Of a DNA stretch of 64,000 nucleotides, positions 53,842 through 63,074 are shown piece after piece. The notes beneath the pieces are model-generated. The model did not search any database. It was given only the letters and a program-made list of their open reading frames with translations, and had not been told where the DNA came from. Source of the DNA: Paenibacillus sp. FSL R5-0517 (GTDB taxonomy: Bacteria; Bacillota; Bacilli; Paenibacillales; Paenibacillaceae); contig NZ_CP150235.1 in NCBI RefSeq assembly GCF_037974355.1, positions 5,332,001 through 5,396,000 on the forward strand, given 5' to 3'. A program made the translations under genes and the position numbers. Positions within the stretch are counted from its first letter, which is position 1. Every line of letters begins with the position of its first letter.

Positions 53842-53891
53842 TAGAGCTTGTCCATAAAATGCGGATTATACACAATACCGTGTATCCCTAT

Positions 53892-53935
53892 AAAAAAAGC
53901 CGTCTTTCATGTATACCATGAAGGATGGCTTTTTT
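53892..53935. terminator. Bidirectional terminator between mnmA and crcB
   Basis: AAAAAAAGCC and TTTCATG pair with CATGAA and GGCTTTTTT across a short loop and mismatches. A and T tracts on the two sides suit both convergent transcripts. Confidence 0.88.
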
Positions 53936-53971
53936 CCTGCTTTTCTTTGCAAAAAAAATAAAAATAGTTCG

Positions 53972-54331
53972 TTATGCAGTCAACCAGAATCCTGCCAAGG
54001 AGGCCAAAACCCCAACTCCAACCGAACTGACGACATAGAGCGCCGCGCTAGCGTATCGTTGACGACCCATAAGTCCTAACGTTTCATAGCCAAAAGTGGA
54101 GAATGTGGTGAACGCACCGCAGAATCCGGTTCCCCAGATCACCCAGATTACATCTGAGATCATTACCGATTGATGCCACCCGTATAACAGCCCCAGCAAC
54201 AATGAACCACTGATGTTAATGATCCATGTCCCCCATGGAAAAGTCGTTCCCAGCAAGCCCGAGACCCATTTGCCTAGACTGAAACGCAGTACTGCACCCA
54301 GTACACCAGCCAAACTAATCCATACGATCAT
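53972..54331 (-). CDS. crcB: Fluoride exporter CrcB/FluC, second subunit
   Basis: Four-helix membrane protein of 119 residues. Motifs of the fluoride channel are LAGVLGAVLRFSLGKW, WGTWIINISGSLLLG and GTGFCGAFTTFSTFGYE. Its ATG overlaps the stop of the other crcB by four bases, so the two are coupled and may form a heteromeric channel, as proposed for paired FluC genes in Bacillales. No fluoride riboswitch is visible nearby. Confidence 0.93.
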   Translation of the reverse strand: MIVWISLAGVLGAVLRFSLGKWVSGLLGTTFPWGTWIINISGSLLLGLLYGWHQSVMISDVIWVIWGTGFCGAFTTFSTFGYETLGLMGRQRYASAALYVVSSVGVGVLASLAGFWLTA

Positions 54332-54729
54332 GAGGCATCACCCTCTTGTCTTGGCGATCCCAACATACGCTGTCCGATGCTCATTCCCAACGCACAAAGC
54401 ATTAATCCTGCTAACACACTTGCGATCATATAAAGGGCGGCATTCACCCATTCGCCCCCTTCGGATAAACGAACAATATCCAATGTAAACGTGGAGAACG
54501 TCGTAAATGCGCCGGTAAAACCTGTGCCAATTGCCAGTCGAAGTTGTGGTGTTATTTTGCCTGGAATAGCGATGGTAAAGAACCATCCTAAAAAAAGACT
54601 TCCCATTGCATTGATTAGCAGCACTGCCCAAGGGAACCCCCCATGGACAGTTGGTATCGCTAACTGTATGGCATATCGGGTTAATGTCCCAAGAAATCCA
54701 CCCGCTCCTATATACATAAGCTCTTTCAT
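54328..54729 (-). CDS. crcB: Fluoride exporter CrcB/FluC, first subunit
   Basis: Membrane protein of 133 residues of the FluC family: YIGAGGFLGTLTRYAIQLAI near the N-terminus, PWAVLLINAMGSLFLGW, and GTGFTGAFTTFSTFTLD. It expels fluoride by passive conduction. It begins 33 bases after the rarA stop, so rarA-crcB-crcB is probably one transcript. It is paired with a second crcB by a 4-base overlap. Confidence 0.93.
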   Translation of the reverse strand: MKELMYIGAGGFLGTLTRYAIQLAIPTVHGGFPWAVLLINAMGSLFLGWFFTIAIPGKITPQLRLAIGTGFTGAFTTFSTFTLDIVRLSEGGEWVNAALYMIASVLAGLMLCALGMSIGQRMLGSPRQEGDAS

Positions 54730-54762
54730 GTTGTGTGCATCTCCCGATTGATCTGTCTGTTC

Positions 54763-56070
54763 TTAAAATTCCCTGCGCCGCTGTTGGTTCAGCCTGATCT
54801 TCGATTCGTTGCCTTGTTCCGTTGCCTCATAGAATACTCTACGTGAAAGCTGTTTTGGTAAATATTCCTGCTTCACATAATGCCCCGGATAATTGTGCGG
54901 ATATTGATAGCCCTCATGTCCAAGTTTCACGGCACCCGAATAATGCGTATCTCGCAAGTGCAGCGGAACTTCTGCCGATTTCACTTCATCAATGGCGTTC
55001 ATGGCTTTGGAGATGGCGGTGTATACCGCATTGGATTTTGGACTTTCGACCGCGAACAGAATCGCTTGTGCGATGTTCAGCTTGGCTTCGGGCCAGCCGT
55101 TATTCCGGTATGCATCAAGTGCTCCAATGGCCTGGGTCATGGCTTGCGGGTTCGCAAGTCCAATGTCTTCACTGCTCGCTGCAATCAGGCGCCGGATGAA
55201 GGTCATTGGGTCCATACCGAGTTTCTCCACCGCGTATAGAAACCAGAACAGCGCCGCATCACTAGAACCCCGGATACTCTTGTGAAAAGCAGACAGCACA
55301 TCATACTGGGTAGATTCATCGGCCTTCACAATAGGGCGCCGAATAGACTCTTCAGCTACACCAAGCGTAATATGAATGGAGCCATCCTTCTCCGGTGGCG
55401 TCGTCAACGCAGCCAGTTCAAGTGCGTTAAGCGCACGCCGAATATCCCCATTGGCCATCGTGGCAATATGCTCAAGCGCCTCATCGTCTGCCTGTAATTC
55501 CATGAACCCCAGACCTTTGTCCGCATCACTCAATGCTCTGCGCATCGCAATAAGGGAATGATCCTTGTTCAGCGATTCTAGCTGGAACAGAGTTGAACGG
55601 CTCATTAGGGCCCCATTGACGTAATGAAAGGGATTCTCTGTCGTCGCGCCGATAAAAATAATCGTGCCCTTCTCTACCGCTGGCAATAACGCATCCTGAC
55701 GTGAGCTGTTAAACCGATGCACCTCATCGAGGAACAAAATGGTTTTGGTTCCATACAGCTGTTTGTTCGTTTGCGCCTGTTCGATGACTTCACGCACATC
55801 CTTGACAGAAGCTTCCACTGCATTCAGGCGAACGAACTGTCCCTGCGTTTGCTGAGAAATAATATGTGCCAGGGTTGTCTTGCCACATCCCGGAGGGCCA
55901 TATAACAAGATGGACGAAATCTGATCCGCCTCGATGGCGCGCCGTAGTAATTTCCCCGGTCCAATAATATGTTCCTGTCCAATATATTCATCCAGATGCT
56001 CTGGCCGCATGCGGTCCGCGAGCAATCTGGCTTGTGGTTTGGAGTCCTGCTGAAACGAAAATAAATCCAT
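54763..56070 (-). CDS. rarA: Replication-associated recombination protein A (RarA/MgsA, YrvN)
   Basis: AAA+ ATPase acting at stalled replication forks (435 residues). Walker A is LLYGPPGCGKTTLAHIIS (about 54-71), Walker B is ILFLDEVHRFNSSRQD, sensor 1 is FIGATTENP, and the C-terminal tetramerisation part contains LRDTHYSGAVKLGHEGYQYPHN. The N-terminus ARLLADRMRPEHLDEYIGQEHI is typical. In Bacillus subtilis yrvN also neighbours cymR and yrvO, so this location is conserved. Confidence 0.95.
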   Translation of the reverse strand: MDLFSFQQDSKPQARLLADRMRPEHLDEYIGQEHIIGPGKLLRRAIEADQISSILLYGPPGCGKTTLAHIISQQTQGQFVRLNAVEASVKDVREVIEQAQTNKQLYGTKTILFLDEVHRFNSSRQDALLPAVEKGTIIFIGATTENPFHYVNGALMSRSTLFQLESLNKDHSLIAMRRALSDADKGLGFMELQADDEALEHIATMANGDIRRALNALELAALTTPPEKDGSIHITLGVAEESIRRPIVKADESTQYDVLSAFHKSIRGSSDAALFWFLYAVEKLGMDPMTFIRRLIAASSEDIGLANPQAMTQAIGALDAYRNNGWPEAKLNIAQAILFAVESPKSNAVYTAISKAMNAIDEVKSAEVPLHLRDTHYSGAVKLGHEGYQYPHNYPGHYVKQEYLPKQLSRRVFYEATEQGNESKIRLNQQRRREF

Positions 56071-56112
56071 TGCTCATCACTTCCTTAACGGATTGCCTTA
56101 ACATGTGTACAT

Positions 56113-57000
56113 TTACACTTCTGATGTATTACCACTCTCTATCATATCATACTCCTGTGGTAACATAGCTATAAATGCGCCAAGCGCACTGCTGACAAAC
56201 GCATCCTTGCGTGTAATAAAACGAGTCATCATTCTACTTATGCCAGAAGGGAGCGAATGTTTGCGAAGATTTCCATTTGCGATTTGCTGCCGAATCACAA
56301 TCTCTGGTAACAGAGAAATCCCCATTCCGGACGTCACACCACTAATAATCGCCTCCAGCGTTCCAAACTCCATAATCACTGGACGATTTACCCCACTTGA
56401 GTTCAACCACTCCTCTAAAATCTGTCGGTAGGAGCATCCCATGCTGTAGACAAGGATCGGCTTACGGGTAAGCTCTTCTCCGGGCCCCACACCCGACGAG
56501 ACCACAAATAACTCTTCATCAAATACATCGATGGACTCGATATCGGGATGATCACAGGAACAACCAATGAAAGCCCCTTCCATTTCATACCCAATAACTT
56601 GATCAATAAGCATCTGCGAATTACCCGTAGCCAGTGACAAGGACACTTCGGGATACTGTTGATAATATTTTGCAAAAAGCTCAGGTAAACGAACTGCTGC
56701 TGCCGTCTGAGTAGACCCTATTCGCAACGGACCTGATGGTGTACTTGTCGCCCGTAGTGCCTTGGAAGCATCATTCAGCAAACCAATAATTTTATCCGCA
56801 TACGTCAGCAGCATCTCTCCGGCTGGAGATAACGTCATGCCCCGGTTATGACGAATGAACAACGTTGTACCCACTTCTGCTTCCAGATGCCTGATACGTG
56901 CCGTTACGTTGGATTGAACATACCCCAGCTTAGCAGCAGCTTTGGTCAGATTCCCTTCCTGTGCAACACACTGAAATATTCTAAGATCCCCGCTCTCCAT
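56113..57000 (-). CDS. LysR-family transcriptional regulator
   Basis: A 295-residue regulator with an N-terminal winged helix (about 1-60; GDLRIFQCVAQEGNLTKAAAKLGYVQSNVTARIRHLEAEVG) and a C-terminal periplasmic-binding-like effector domain (about 90-290). It is similar to the YtlI/CysL-like group. It diverges from the SDR-EamA pair with about 136 bases between starts, a common layout for a LysR protein and its target. The effector is unknown. Confidence 0.9.
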   Translation of the reverse strand: MESGDLRIFQCVAQEGNLTKAAAKLGYVQSNVTARIRHLEAEVGTTLFIRHNRGMTLSPAGEMLLTYADKIIGLLNDASKALRATSTPSGPLRIGSTQTAAAVRLPELFAKYYQQYPEVSLSLATGNSQMLIDQVIGYEMEGAFIGCSCDHPDIESIDVFDEELFVVSSGVGPGEELTRKPILVYSMGCSYRQILEEWLNSSGVNRPVIMEFGTLEAIISGVTSGMGISLLPEIVIRQQIANGNLRKHSLPSGISRMMTRFITRKDAFVSSALGAFIAMLPQEYDMIESGNTSEV

Positions 57001-57136
57001 GGTCCCCCCACTCTGACATCATTCAAAATGATATCCACTTCATTACCAATCATTATACTTCATGTGCAAACCGGACTACAATTCATGTAGATCCCTAACC
57101 AGTCCTCTGACTGGATGATGATAAGGAGTGTTCGGC

Positions 57137-57880
57137 ATGACATACTGGAAAAATAGAGTTGCTTTGATCACAGGTGGCGGAACAGGCATAGGCCGTGCTG
57201 TAAGTCTAATGCTGGCTAAGCGTGGAGCGTTGGTCGCCGTCAACTATTCGCGCTCCAAAGATGCAGCAAGCGAGACTGTTCAACACATTTTGCATACGGG
57301 CGGCCATGCATTCGCCGTTCAAGCTAATGTTGCCAATGATCTTGATGTCCGGCGCATGGTCACCACAATAACTGAAACCTATGGCCCCATTACTGCACTT
57401 GTAAATAACGCCGGAATCACGCAGCACATCCCTCTGCACGACCTGGAGTCTGTTACAGATGACGTCTGGAATGAGCTGGTGGATGTGAATGTGAAAGGCA
57501 TGTTTCATTGCGTGCGTGCAGTGACGGAAGGCATGAGACAGGCTGGTGGGGGTTCCATCGTGAATCTGGGCAGCATTGCAGGCAGTACAGGTTCTGGCTC
57601 ATCCCTCCCTTACGCCGTCTCCAAAGCGGCAGTTCACGGCCTGACCTTATCCCTTGCGCATGCACTCTCACCACACATTCGGGTGAATGCTATCGTCCCT
57701 GGCGCAGTTGCTACAAGGTGGTGGGCTGGAAACAAGGAGCGAATGCATCGTCTCGGTGGAGAAGTATTATTGCAGAAAATTGCCTCGCCTGAGGATATCG
57801 CACACATGATCTGTGCTGCGCTTGAACAGCAATCCATGACCGGGCAGCTCATTACTGTAGATAGTGGACAAACGTTATGA
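57137..57880 (+). CDS. Short-chain dehydrogenase/reductase (SDR), 3-oxoacyl-ACP reductase-like
   Basis: NAD(P)-dependent oxidoreductase of 247 residues. The cofactor motif is GGGTGIGRAV (about 12-21), NNAGITQ is present, the catalytic serine is in VNLGSIAGSTGSGS, and YAVSK is the YxxxK pair. ATG 57137 is chosen with AAGGAG 8 bases upstream; a GTG at 57128 is too close to it. The stop overlaps the ATG of the EamA gene. The substrate is unknown; FabG-like alcohol or sugar oxidation are possible. Confidence 0.87.
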   Translation: MTYWKNRVALITGGGTGIGRAVSLMLAKRGALVAVNYSRSKDAASETVQHILHTGGHAFAVQANVANDLDVRRMVTTITETYGPITALVNNAGITQHIPLHDLESVTDDVWNELVDVNVKGMFHCVRAVTEGMRQAGGGSIVNLGSIAGSTGSGSSLPYAVSKAAVHGLTLSLAHALSPHIRVNAIVPGAVATRWWAGNKERMHRLGGEVLLQKIASPEDIAHMICAALEQQSMTGQLITVDSGQTL

Positions 57881-58779
57881 ACTCCAGACATGAAAAAGGT
57901 ATCCGCACCATCCAACCCTTGAAGTATACAATTTTGATCATTTTGACAACGCTAATCATGGGTACTTCGTTTCCAGTCGGCAAGATCGGTATGTTATATG
58001 CTCCACCTTTCCTGCTCATGGGTCTACGTTATGTACTGGCAGGCAGCTTGATGGCCTGGTATCTACGTAAACGTCCATTACCTGCCCAGTGGCAGTCTTG
58101 GTTGAAAATAATCCTCATTGGCCTGTTCCAATCCGCAGGAGTGATGGGCTGCGCCTACTACAGCATGAACTGGATTACCTCTGGCGAATCGGCCATTATT
58201 ACATTTACCAATCCGTTGCTGGTCATTATCCTCAGTGCTCTCTTATATAGACTGACCTACCGCTTCAGTCAGTGGATCGGTGTTATGCTCGGTTTCATGG
58301 GGATTATGTTAACCTTTGGATGGCAGATGAGTTTTAGTCCTGGCACCTGGATTGGATTCGGTGGTGCGATCTCCTTTGCCGTGTCCACAATGCTTATCAA
58401 ACGCTGGGGCGATGACTACGATACTTTTGTCTTAACAGCCTATCAGATGCTCGCGGGAGGTGCTGCGCTTCTTCTACTGAGCGTATGGACTGAACATCCT
58501 CACTTTATAGTGAATACCACCTCGGTGATCGTACTGCTCTGGTTAACGCTTGTTTGCTCCATCATGCAATTCTCGCTTTGGTTTTATTTGCTGCAACATA
58601 GTGATCCGGCTCAAACCAGTTCCTATCTGTTCCTGGCACCATTCTTTGGTGTATTGTCGAGTTGGATCTTGCTGGGAGAACATGTCCAGTGGTTTGCATT
58701 GGCAGGTGGTTTACTCATTGCTATCGGCATATTCCTGGTGAACCGTCGCTCGTCCAGAATGGGAAATAGGGTAACATAA
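57877..58779 (+). CDS. EamA/DMT-family transporter
   Basis: Membrane protein of 300 residues with ten predicted helices in two EamA repeats (the second beginning near residue 155). LIMGTSFPVGKIGMLYAPPFLLMGLRYVLAG and FTNPLLVIILSALL are typical. It is a drug/metabolite-type exporter. It is translationally coupled to the SDR gene (ATGA overlap) and likely under the divergent LysR protein, suggesting conversion and export of one compound, though this is inference. Confidence 0.9.
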   Translation: MNSRHEKGIRTIQPLKYTILIILTTLIMGTSFPVGKIGMLYAPPFLLMGLRYVLAGSLMAWYLRKRPLPAQWQSWLKIILIGLFQSAGVMGCAYYSMNWITSGESAIITFTNPLLVIILSALLYRLTYRFSQWIGVMLGFMGIMLTFGWQMSFSPGTWIGFGGAISFAVSTMLIKRWGDDYDTFVLTAYQMLAGGAALLLLSVWTEHPHFIVNTTSVIVLLWLTLVCSIMQFSLWFYLLQHSDPAQTSSYLFLAPFFGVLSSWILLGEHVQWFALAGGLLIAIGIFLVNRRSSRMGNRVT

Positions 58780-58837
58780 CCCTAAACTTCCACTGTCGTT
58801 CTTTCTCAGAGGTTTAAGCATTCTTGCACAAATGCAG

Positions 58838-58887
58838 AAAAGGCATGCGCTTATGGGACATTTCCCCATGAACGTCATGCCTTTTAA
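58838..58887. terminator. Bidirectional terminator between the EamA gene and helD
   Basis: AAAAGGCATG pairs with CATGCCTTTT, with an inner ATGGG / CCCAT helix. Convergent genes lie on both sides. Confidence 0.88.
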
Positions 58888-58904
58888 TGTTTAACAGACT
58901 TTAT

Positions 58905-61085
58905 TCACCCAAGTTCTGGCCAACCCTGAATAGTTACGGGCTCGCCGCCCGGATTATGTGTTGCGGCCGCGTACTCTGGCAAATCACCATCATGGAAGAG
59001 CCACAATTCGTGCAAGGCCCGTGTACACCCCACGTACAGCAGCTTTGCATCACCGGCATTCGGCAGATAATGCTTCTGATCTACGTCTGCCACGATAACG
59101 GCATCAAACTCCAACCCTTTGGACAGATAAACAGGTAAAACGGAGTGTCCGCCCGTGTACTGCTTTTTGCCACCGTCGATCAGGTTCAGATCCCAGCCTG
59201 CGGCCTGCAGTTCACGATGAAGTTCCTCTGCTTCATGCAGGGTACGGGTCAGGATGGAGACCGTTCGGTAGTCTTTGACCGTTAACACCTTCAAAGCCTG
59301 CTCCAGACTCGCCGTCCGCCCATCGCCTCCATAAGCCAATGTCCGAACCGGATCACCACTACGGAAAACAGGGATCGCCGTAATTCCGCTCTTGACACCA
59401 CGTTCCAGAATCGTATTGGCATAGTCGATAATTTCCATCGTTGAACGATAACTTCGGGTCAATGCAAAGTATGCATTCTGCTCCTCAGGAAACAGAGAAC
59501 TCATCTCATCCCACGCATGAACACCACGGTACTCATGAATCCCCTGGGACAAGTCACCCAGTATGGTGAAGGAATGCCCTTTGACGAACTGATCCAATAA
59601 CGCCACATGAAAAGGGGAAAAGTCCTGCGCTTCATCGATTACGACATGATCGAACCGCTCCGAACCCTCAATATCATGAACCAATGTATGGATGTATACC
59701 AATGCAGGCAGATCCTCTTCACGGACGATATCCTGCTTCAGATCTGCTGCCGTTTGTTTCATGACCAATTTTGGAATAAGCCCGCTGAGCGAGGTTGGCA
59801 CTGTGCCACCCTTTGCAGCTTTGAACAGCTGTTTGTATAACGTAAGCGGCTCGTATTGAGGCCATTTTTTGGCATAAGCTTTCTCACGAGTAGATGCTTT
59901 TTTCTTGCGTTCTTTACGCACAGCTTCTGGCATCGGTTTCTTAAGTTCCATCTCAATCCAGCGGTGAACCCGCGCCATGACCCGTTCTTTGCGTTTGGCC
60001 AGCGGATAATGTTTGTATTCCTCACCAAACCAGTTCTCAATCTCCGTCTTGCTAAGCACCTTACCATCCCATGGGCTGAAATCCATATCCGGTACGGAGT
60101 CCGCTTCCATCCCCGACAGCCACTCTCGAATAAGTTCCATGAAACGGATCGATCCTTTATACCGTCCAGGTACATCATCATTCAATTCAGGCCGTGCATC
60201 TGGTGTTTCGAACCAGGTGTTGAGCGTATCTGACGTATTCGCCAAAGGCATCTCCAGCCCCAGCAGGTTCATCGCCCAATCCGGGAATGTCCGTTGCTGG
60301 ATGTCCCCTACTCCGAGTTCCGGGAGCACATCCGAGATGTAATCCAGGAACATGTGGTTGGGTGCAAAAATAACCATTTTCTCCGCAGATACCTGCTCCT
60401 TGTACTGATACAGCAAAAAGGCCAGCCGATGCAGGGCAACCGTTGTTTTCCCGGATCCAGCCACACCCTGAATGATCAATGCGGTGTTTCTCGCCGCACG
60501 AATGATCAGATCCTGCTCCGCCTGAATCGTAGATACGATGTCACGGAGCTTGTTATCCTTGTTCTCTCCCAGACGATAAACGAGGAATTCATCAGATACC
60601 GCTGGCTGGTCGCTGTCACGGTTATATGTATCCGCCACACGTTCCAATATCCGCTGTCGAATGACAACGTTTCGTTTCAGGTACACCAGACCTTCAATTA
60701 GCCCTTCTGGGGCTTCATACGTTGCGGAGGCTTCGCCTCCTGTAAATGAGTAAAACAGGCTGGCGACAGGAGCACGCCAGTCGATGACGAGCGGATGCTC
60801 TCCCACCTCTTCGCGGTCTACGCCGACTTTGCCAATATACAGCGGTTTCCGTGCACCACTGCCCTGTTCTTCGAAATCCAAGCGTCCGAAATAGGGTTGC
60901 TGCGCGCTCTTGGACAAGGCGGTGCGGCGCTCTTCGCGTCCAGCTTCCAGCACTTGTTCTGTGAAGTCGTGGCCGGTATACACCGGAATATTTTGCAGTC
61001 GTTGCAACTGACTGTCCACTTCCTCCATCGTTCGCTCTAACCTGTACTCTTCTTCTTGATAGGCACTTTGAAAGCTGTCTGACAT
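58905..61085 (-). CDS. helD: RNA polymerase recycling helicase HelD
   Basis: UvrD-like superfamily 1 ATPase of 726 residues that frees stalled RNA polymerase from DNA or product. The N-terminal coiled-coil arm (about 1-60) is characteristic of HelD. Walker A is GVAGSGKTTVALHRLAFLLY, the DEAQ motif is VVIDEAQDFSPFHVALLD, and LTRSYRSTMEIIDYAN and STKGLEFD-like KGLEFDAVIVADVD are the later helicase motifs. Length and arm fit the Bacillus subtilis YvgS/HelD class. It is a single gene flanked by its own terminator. Confidence 0.9.
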   Translation of the reverse strand: MSDSFQSAYQEEEYRLERTMEEVDSQLQRLQNIPVYTGHDFTEQVLEAGREERRTALSKSAQQPYFGRLDFEEQGSGARKPLYIGKVGVDREEVGEHPLVIDWRAPVASLFYSFTGGEASATYEAPEGLIEGLVYLKRNVVIRQRILERVADTYNRDSDQPAVSDEFLVYRLGENKDNKLRDIVSTIQAEQDLIIRAARNTALIIQGVAGSGKTTVALHRLAFLLYQYKEQVSAEKMVIFAPNHMFLDYISDVLPELGVGDIQQRTFPDWAMNLLGLEMPLANTSDTLNTWFETPDARPELNDDVPGRYKGSIRFMELIREWLSGMEADSVPDMDFSPWDGKVLSKTEIENWFGEEYKHYPLAKRKERVMARVHRWIEMELKKPMPEAVRKERKKKASTREKAYAKKWPQYEPLTLYKQLFKAAKGGTVPTSLSGLIPKLVMKQTAADLKQDIVREEDLPALVYIHTLVHDIEGSERFDHVVIDEAQDFSPFHVALLDQFVKGHSFTILGDLSQGIHEYRGVHAWDEMSSLFPEEQNAYFALTRSYRSTMEIIDYANTILERGVKSGITAIPVFRSGDPVRTLAYGGDGRTASLEQALKVLTVKDYRTVSILTRTLHEAEELHRELQAAGWDLNLIDGGKKQYTGGHSVLPVYLSKGLEFDAVIVADVDQKHYLPNAGDAKLLYVGCTRALHELWLFHDGDLPEYAAATHNPGGEPVTIQGWPELG

Positions 61086-61221
61086 GTTTCAGTTACCTCC
61101 TAAGAATATGTTTTGCTCTGCATCACCTAGATCTGGAAATACAAAAGGATACTTACTATATCACATAGGGCAATTGAAAGCCACATCCGTTTTGTAGGCT
61201 TACTTTTGTAATATATGAGGC

Positions 61222-61392
61222 TCATCTGAATTGATAATTAATGATGGCACTGACAAGCGCACAACAACCAAACAAAATAAACCACCAGGCCCACTTGTTT
61301 CTGGTCTGCCTGTGCCTGCTGTTCAATACGCCGTAAATCCCAATTAGCAATACGATGGTGGAAAAACTAATTCCTACGATCCAACCAGCCAT
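61222..61392 (-). CDS. Small membrane protein with two transmembrane helices
   Basis: A 56-residue protein with two hydrophobic stretches (AGWIVGISFSTIVLLIGIYGVL and WAWWFILFGCCALVSAIINY) separated by a basic loop (NSRHRQTRNK). ATG 61392 follows GGGGG 8 bases upstream; a longer frame from 61407 has no site. It lies 41 bases after the DUF4097-like gene on the same strand, so it is probably co-transcribed with it. I do not recognise the family. Confidence 0.65.
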   Translation of the reverse strand: MAGWIVGISFSTIVLLIGIYGVLNSRHRQTRNKWAWWFILFGCCALVSAIINYQFR

Positions 61393-61433
61393 GATATCTG
61401 CCCCCATTGTTTTCAGTACACACGATTAGTCTC

Positions 61434-62225
61434 TTATTTCCTGTGTTTTAAATGAAAAGCTCCTCCTCGAATATCCACTTGGAATTCACTTTTTCCACTT
61501 TTGTGTATTAGATTATTGCTGTCCCCGTGAAGGGGAGTCAAATCAAATTCACTTTTAAGTGCTCCTGATCTTTCTTTAAGTATAATTTGGAAACCTTCGT
61601 TATCTGGAATGGAGACTACTGCCTGTCCCCCCGTGGATACGGAATACAAGCTCTCCGGCATATTAAGACATTCCATATTTAAACTTCTGCCTGTAATGGT
61701 AAATTGCAAGTGACGGAATTCTCCCGAAATGTCGATTTTGGCTGAAGTGGATTGAAGATTGAATTTATCTGCACAAAGATGTTGTCCACTCACTGTGGAT
61801 GCCACTGCGTACAATTCAAGCTCACCCATCTTCCCTGACAATTCTACACGACCTGAGGTGATCTTACATTGACAGCGAGTGGCCAGAAGTCGATTCAACC
61901 GGAGTTGTCCTCCTGTGGAGTTTAGCAAAATACGTTTATAAACCCGAGCTGGTAGATGAATTTTCAATGCTGTTCGACCTATATTTAACCCGATGAGACC
62001 TCTCATCTTTCTTCCGTCTACGATGTTTAAGGTTCCTCCACGTATGTCAACTTGCATCAGTCTTCGCTTGGAGAACCACACATCCGCATATTGCGTGACG
62101 TGAATCAGTTCATCCACACTCGGAAGAATGCTGATATCTCCTGATAACCAATTTAGCTGTATATCATGAATGGATTGATCAATATCTAGGCTCTTGCATA
62201 GGGCAAGCTCACTATTTTTGAACAT
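61434..62225 (-). CDS. DUF4097-like putative beta-helical protein
   Basis: A 263-residue protein rich in beta-strand repeats: DIQLNWLSGDISILPS, LMQVDIRGGTLNIVDGRK, RVELSGKMGELELYAVAS, AKIDISGEFRHLQFTITGRS. This pattern (short alternating strands with Gly turns) is like DUF4097 adhesin-type proteins, often adjacent to small membrane proteins and a regulator. No signal peptide or membrane segment is seen. ATG 62225 follows GGAGATGGGAACG. It is preceded by the TetR gene (38-base gap) and likely in its operon. The function is unknown. Confidence 0.6.
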   Translation of the reverse strand: MFKNSELALCKSLDIDQSIHDIQLNWLSGDISILPSVDELIHVTQYADVWFSKRRLMQVDIRGGTLNIVDGRKMRGLIGLNIGRTALKIHLPARVYKRILLNSTGGQLRLNRLLATRCQCKITSGRVELSGKMGELELYAVASTVSGQHLCADKFNLQSTSAKIDISGEFRHLQFTITGRSLNMECLNMPESLYSVSTGGQAVVSIPDNEGFQIILKERSGALKSEFDLTPLHGDSNNLIHKSGKSEFQVDIRGGAFHLKHRK

Positions 62226-62263
62226 CGTTCCCATCTCCATTTCAAACAAGCATGTGTGTGTGC

Positions 62264-62929
62264 TTACTCCGGATTCACATAACCTCCCGTGCTGGCATGC
62301 CGATTGGTAATACGTTGAATAAGCTGTTCACTTACGATATCCACTCCCAAAAGCTTCATCATGTGCTGTAGAAACTTGAGTCTTTCCAATGTCTGTGCCT
62401 CATCCCGTCCAAAAAGAAGAGGGTTGATCCAGATATTAACGAGTAGCATGAAGATTTCAGCGCATTCCAGCGGATATTCGACAGAGATCGATCCATCACT
62501 CTTGCCTTGCTCCATGATATTGGCAATAATTCGTGCGTCTTTTAGAACACCCTTCCTGATTCCACCAAGTACAAACTGTGGATTCTTGATCTGAGTGCTT
62601 AGAACCTGATCAATGGAGTTAGACTGAATGCCAGGATCAACAATAATATTTTCCAAAATACTGATGAGCTTCTGTCTGGCATTCGGAGCATGCGTGTTCT
62701 GGATGAGTTCCATAAACATGTCTTCTGCCCGCCCAAGCTCCTTCTCCATCACTGCACTAAGGATATCCTCCTTGGACTTGAAATGATGATATATTGCACC
62801 TTTGGACATACCTAATTCATCTATAATGTCTTGAATACTGGTCTTTTCATATCCCTTTTCGGTAAACATTTGAGTTGAGACTGCCAGAATCAGGTCCAGT
62901 GTCTGCTCAGGGTATTTATTTCTGGCCAT
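62264..62929 (-). CDS. TetR-family transcriptional repressor
   Basis: A 221-residue regulator. The N-terminal TetR helix-turn-helix (about 10-55) reads ILAVSTQMFTEKGYEKTSIQDIIDELGMSKGAIYHHFKSKEDIL; the rest is a ligand-binding helical domain. ATG 62929 follows GGAGGG; an upstream start at 62947 would overlap that site. A palindromic operator lies between its own -10 and start, indicating autoregulation. It heads a likely operon with the DUF4097-like and small membrane genes. Confidence 0.88.
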   Translation of the reverse strand: MARNKYPEQTLDLILAVSTQMFTEKGYEKTSIQDIIDELGMSKGAIYHHFKSKEDILSAVMEKELGRAEDMFMELIQNTHAPNARQKLISILENIIVDPGIQSNSIDQVLSTQIKNPQFVLGGIRKGVLKDARIIANIMEQGKSDGSISVEYPLECAEIFMLLVNIWINPLLFGRDEAQTLERLKFLQHMMKLLGVDIVSEQLIQRITNRHASTGGYVNPE

Positions 62930-62945
62930 AATGCCCTCCTTATAC

Positions 62946-62962
62946 ATACCAACGGTCGGTAT
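62946..62962. promoter_or_regulatory. TetR-type operator
   Basis: ATACC-AACGGTC-GGTAT: 5-bp inverted arms with a 7-base centre, carrying the ACCGACCGTTGGT-like core seen in many TetR operators. It lies between the -10 box and the TetR ATG. Confidence 0.7.
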
Positions 62963-62966
62963 CTAT

Positions 62967-62995
62967 AATATAGGTTATGTTGGATCTATTGTAAA
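62967..62995 (-). promoter_or_regulatory. Sigma-A promoter of the TetR operon
   Basis: TTTACA (62995-62990), 17 bases, TATATT (62972-62967) on the minus strand. The TetR operator covers the predicted start of transcription, which suits repression. Confidence 0.7.
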
Positions 62996-63013
62996 TATGA
63001 GGGATCAAATCAA

Positions 63014-63061
63014 ACAAAAAGGATCTCCGTTGAAATACCTCAGGGGTATAACGGAGATCCT
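63014..63061 (-). terminator. Terminator after the BmrA-like exporter
   Basis: Perfect 12-bp stem AGGATCTCCGTT / AACGGAGATCCT, with ATACC/GGTAT inside the loop, followed on the minus strand by TTTTTG. Confidence 0.92.
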
Positions 63062-63074
63062 GCAATAATGGGAA

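Noticed and set aside
56071..56112. Fluoride riboswitch upstream of rarA-crcB
   Set aside because: The region is only a few dozen bases and lacks the conserved GGNGATGG-type start.
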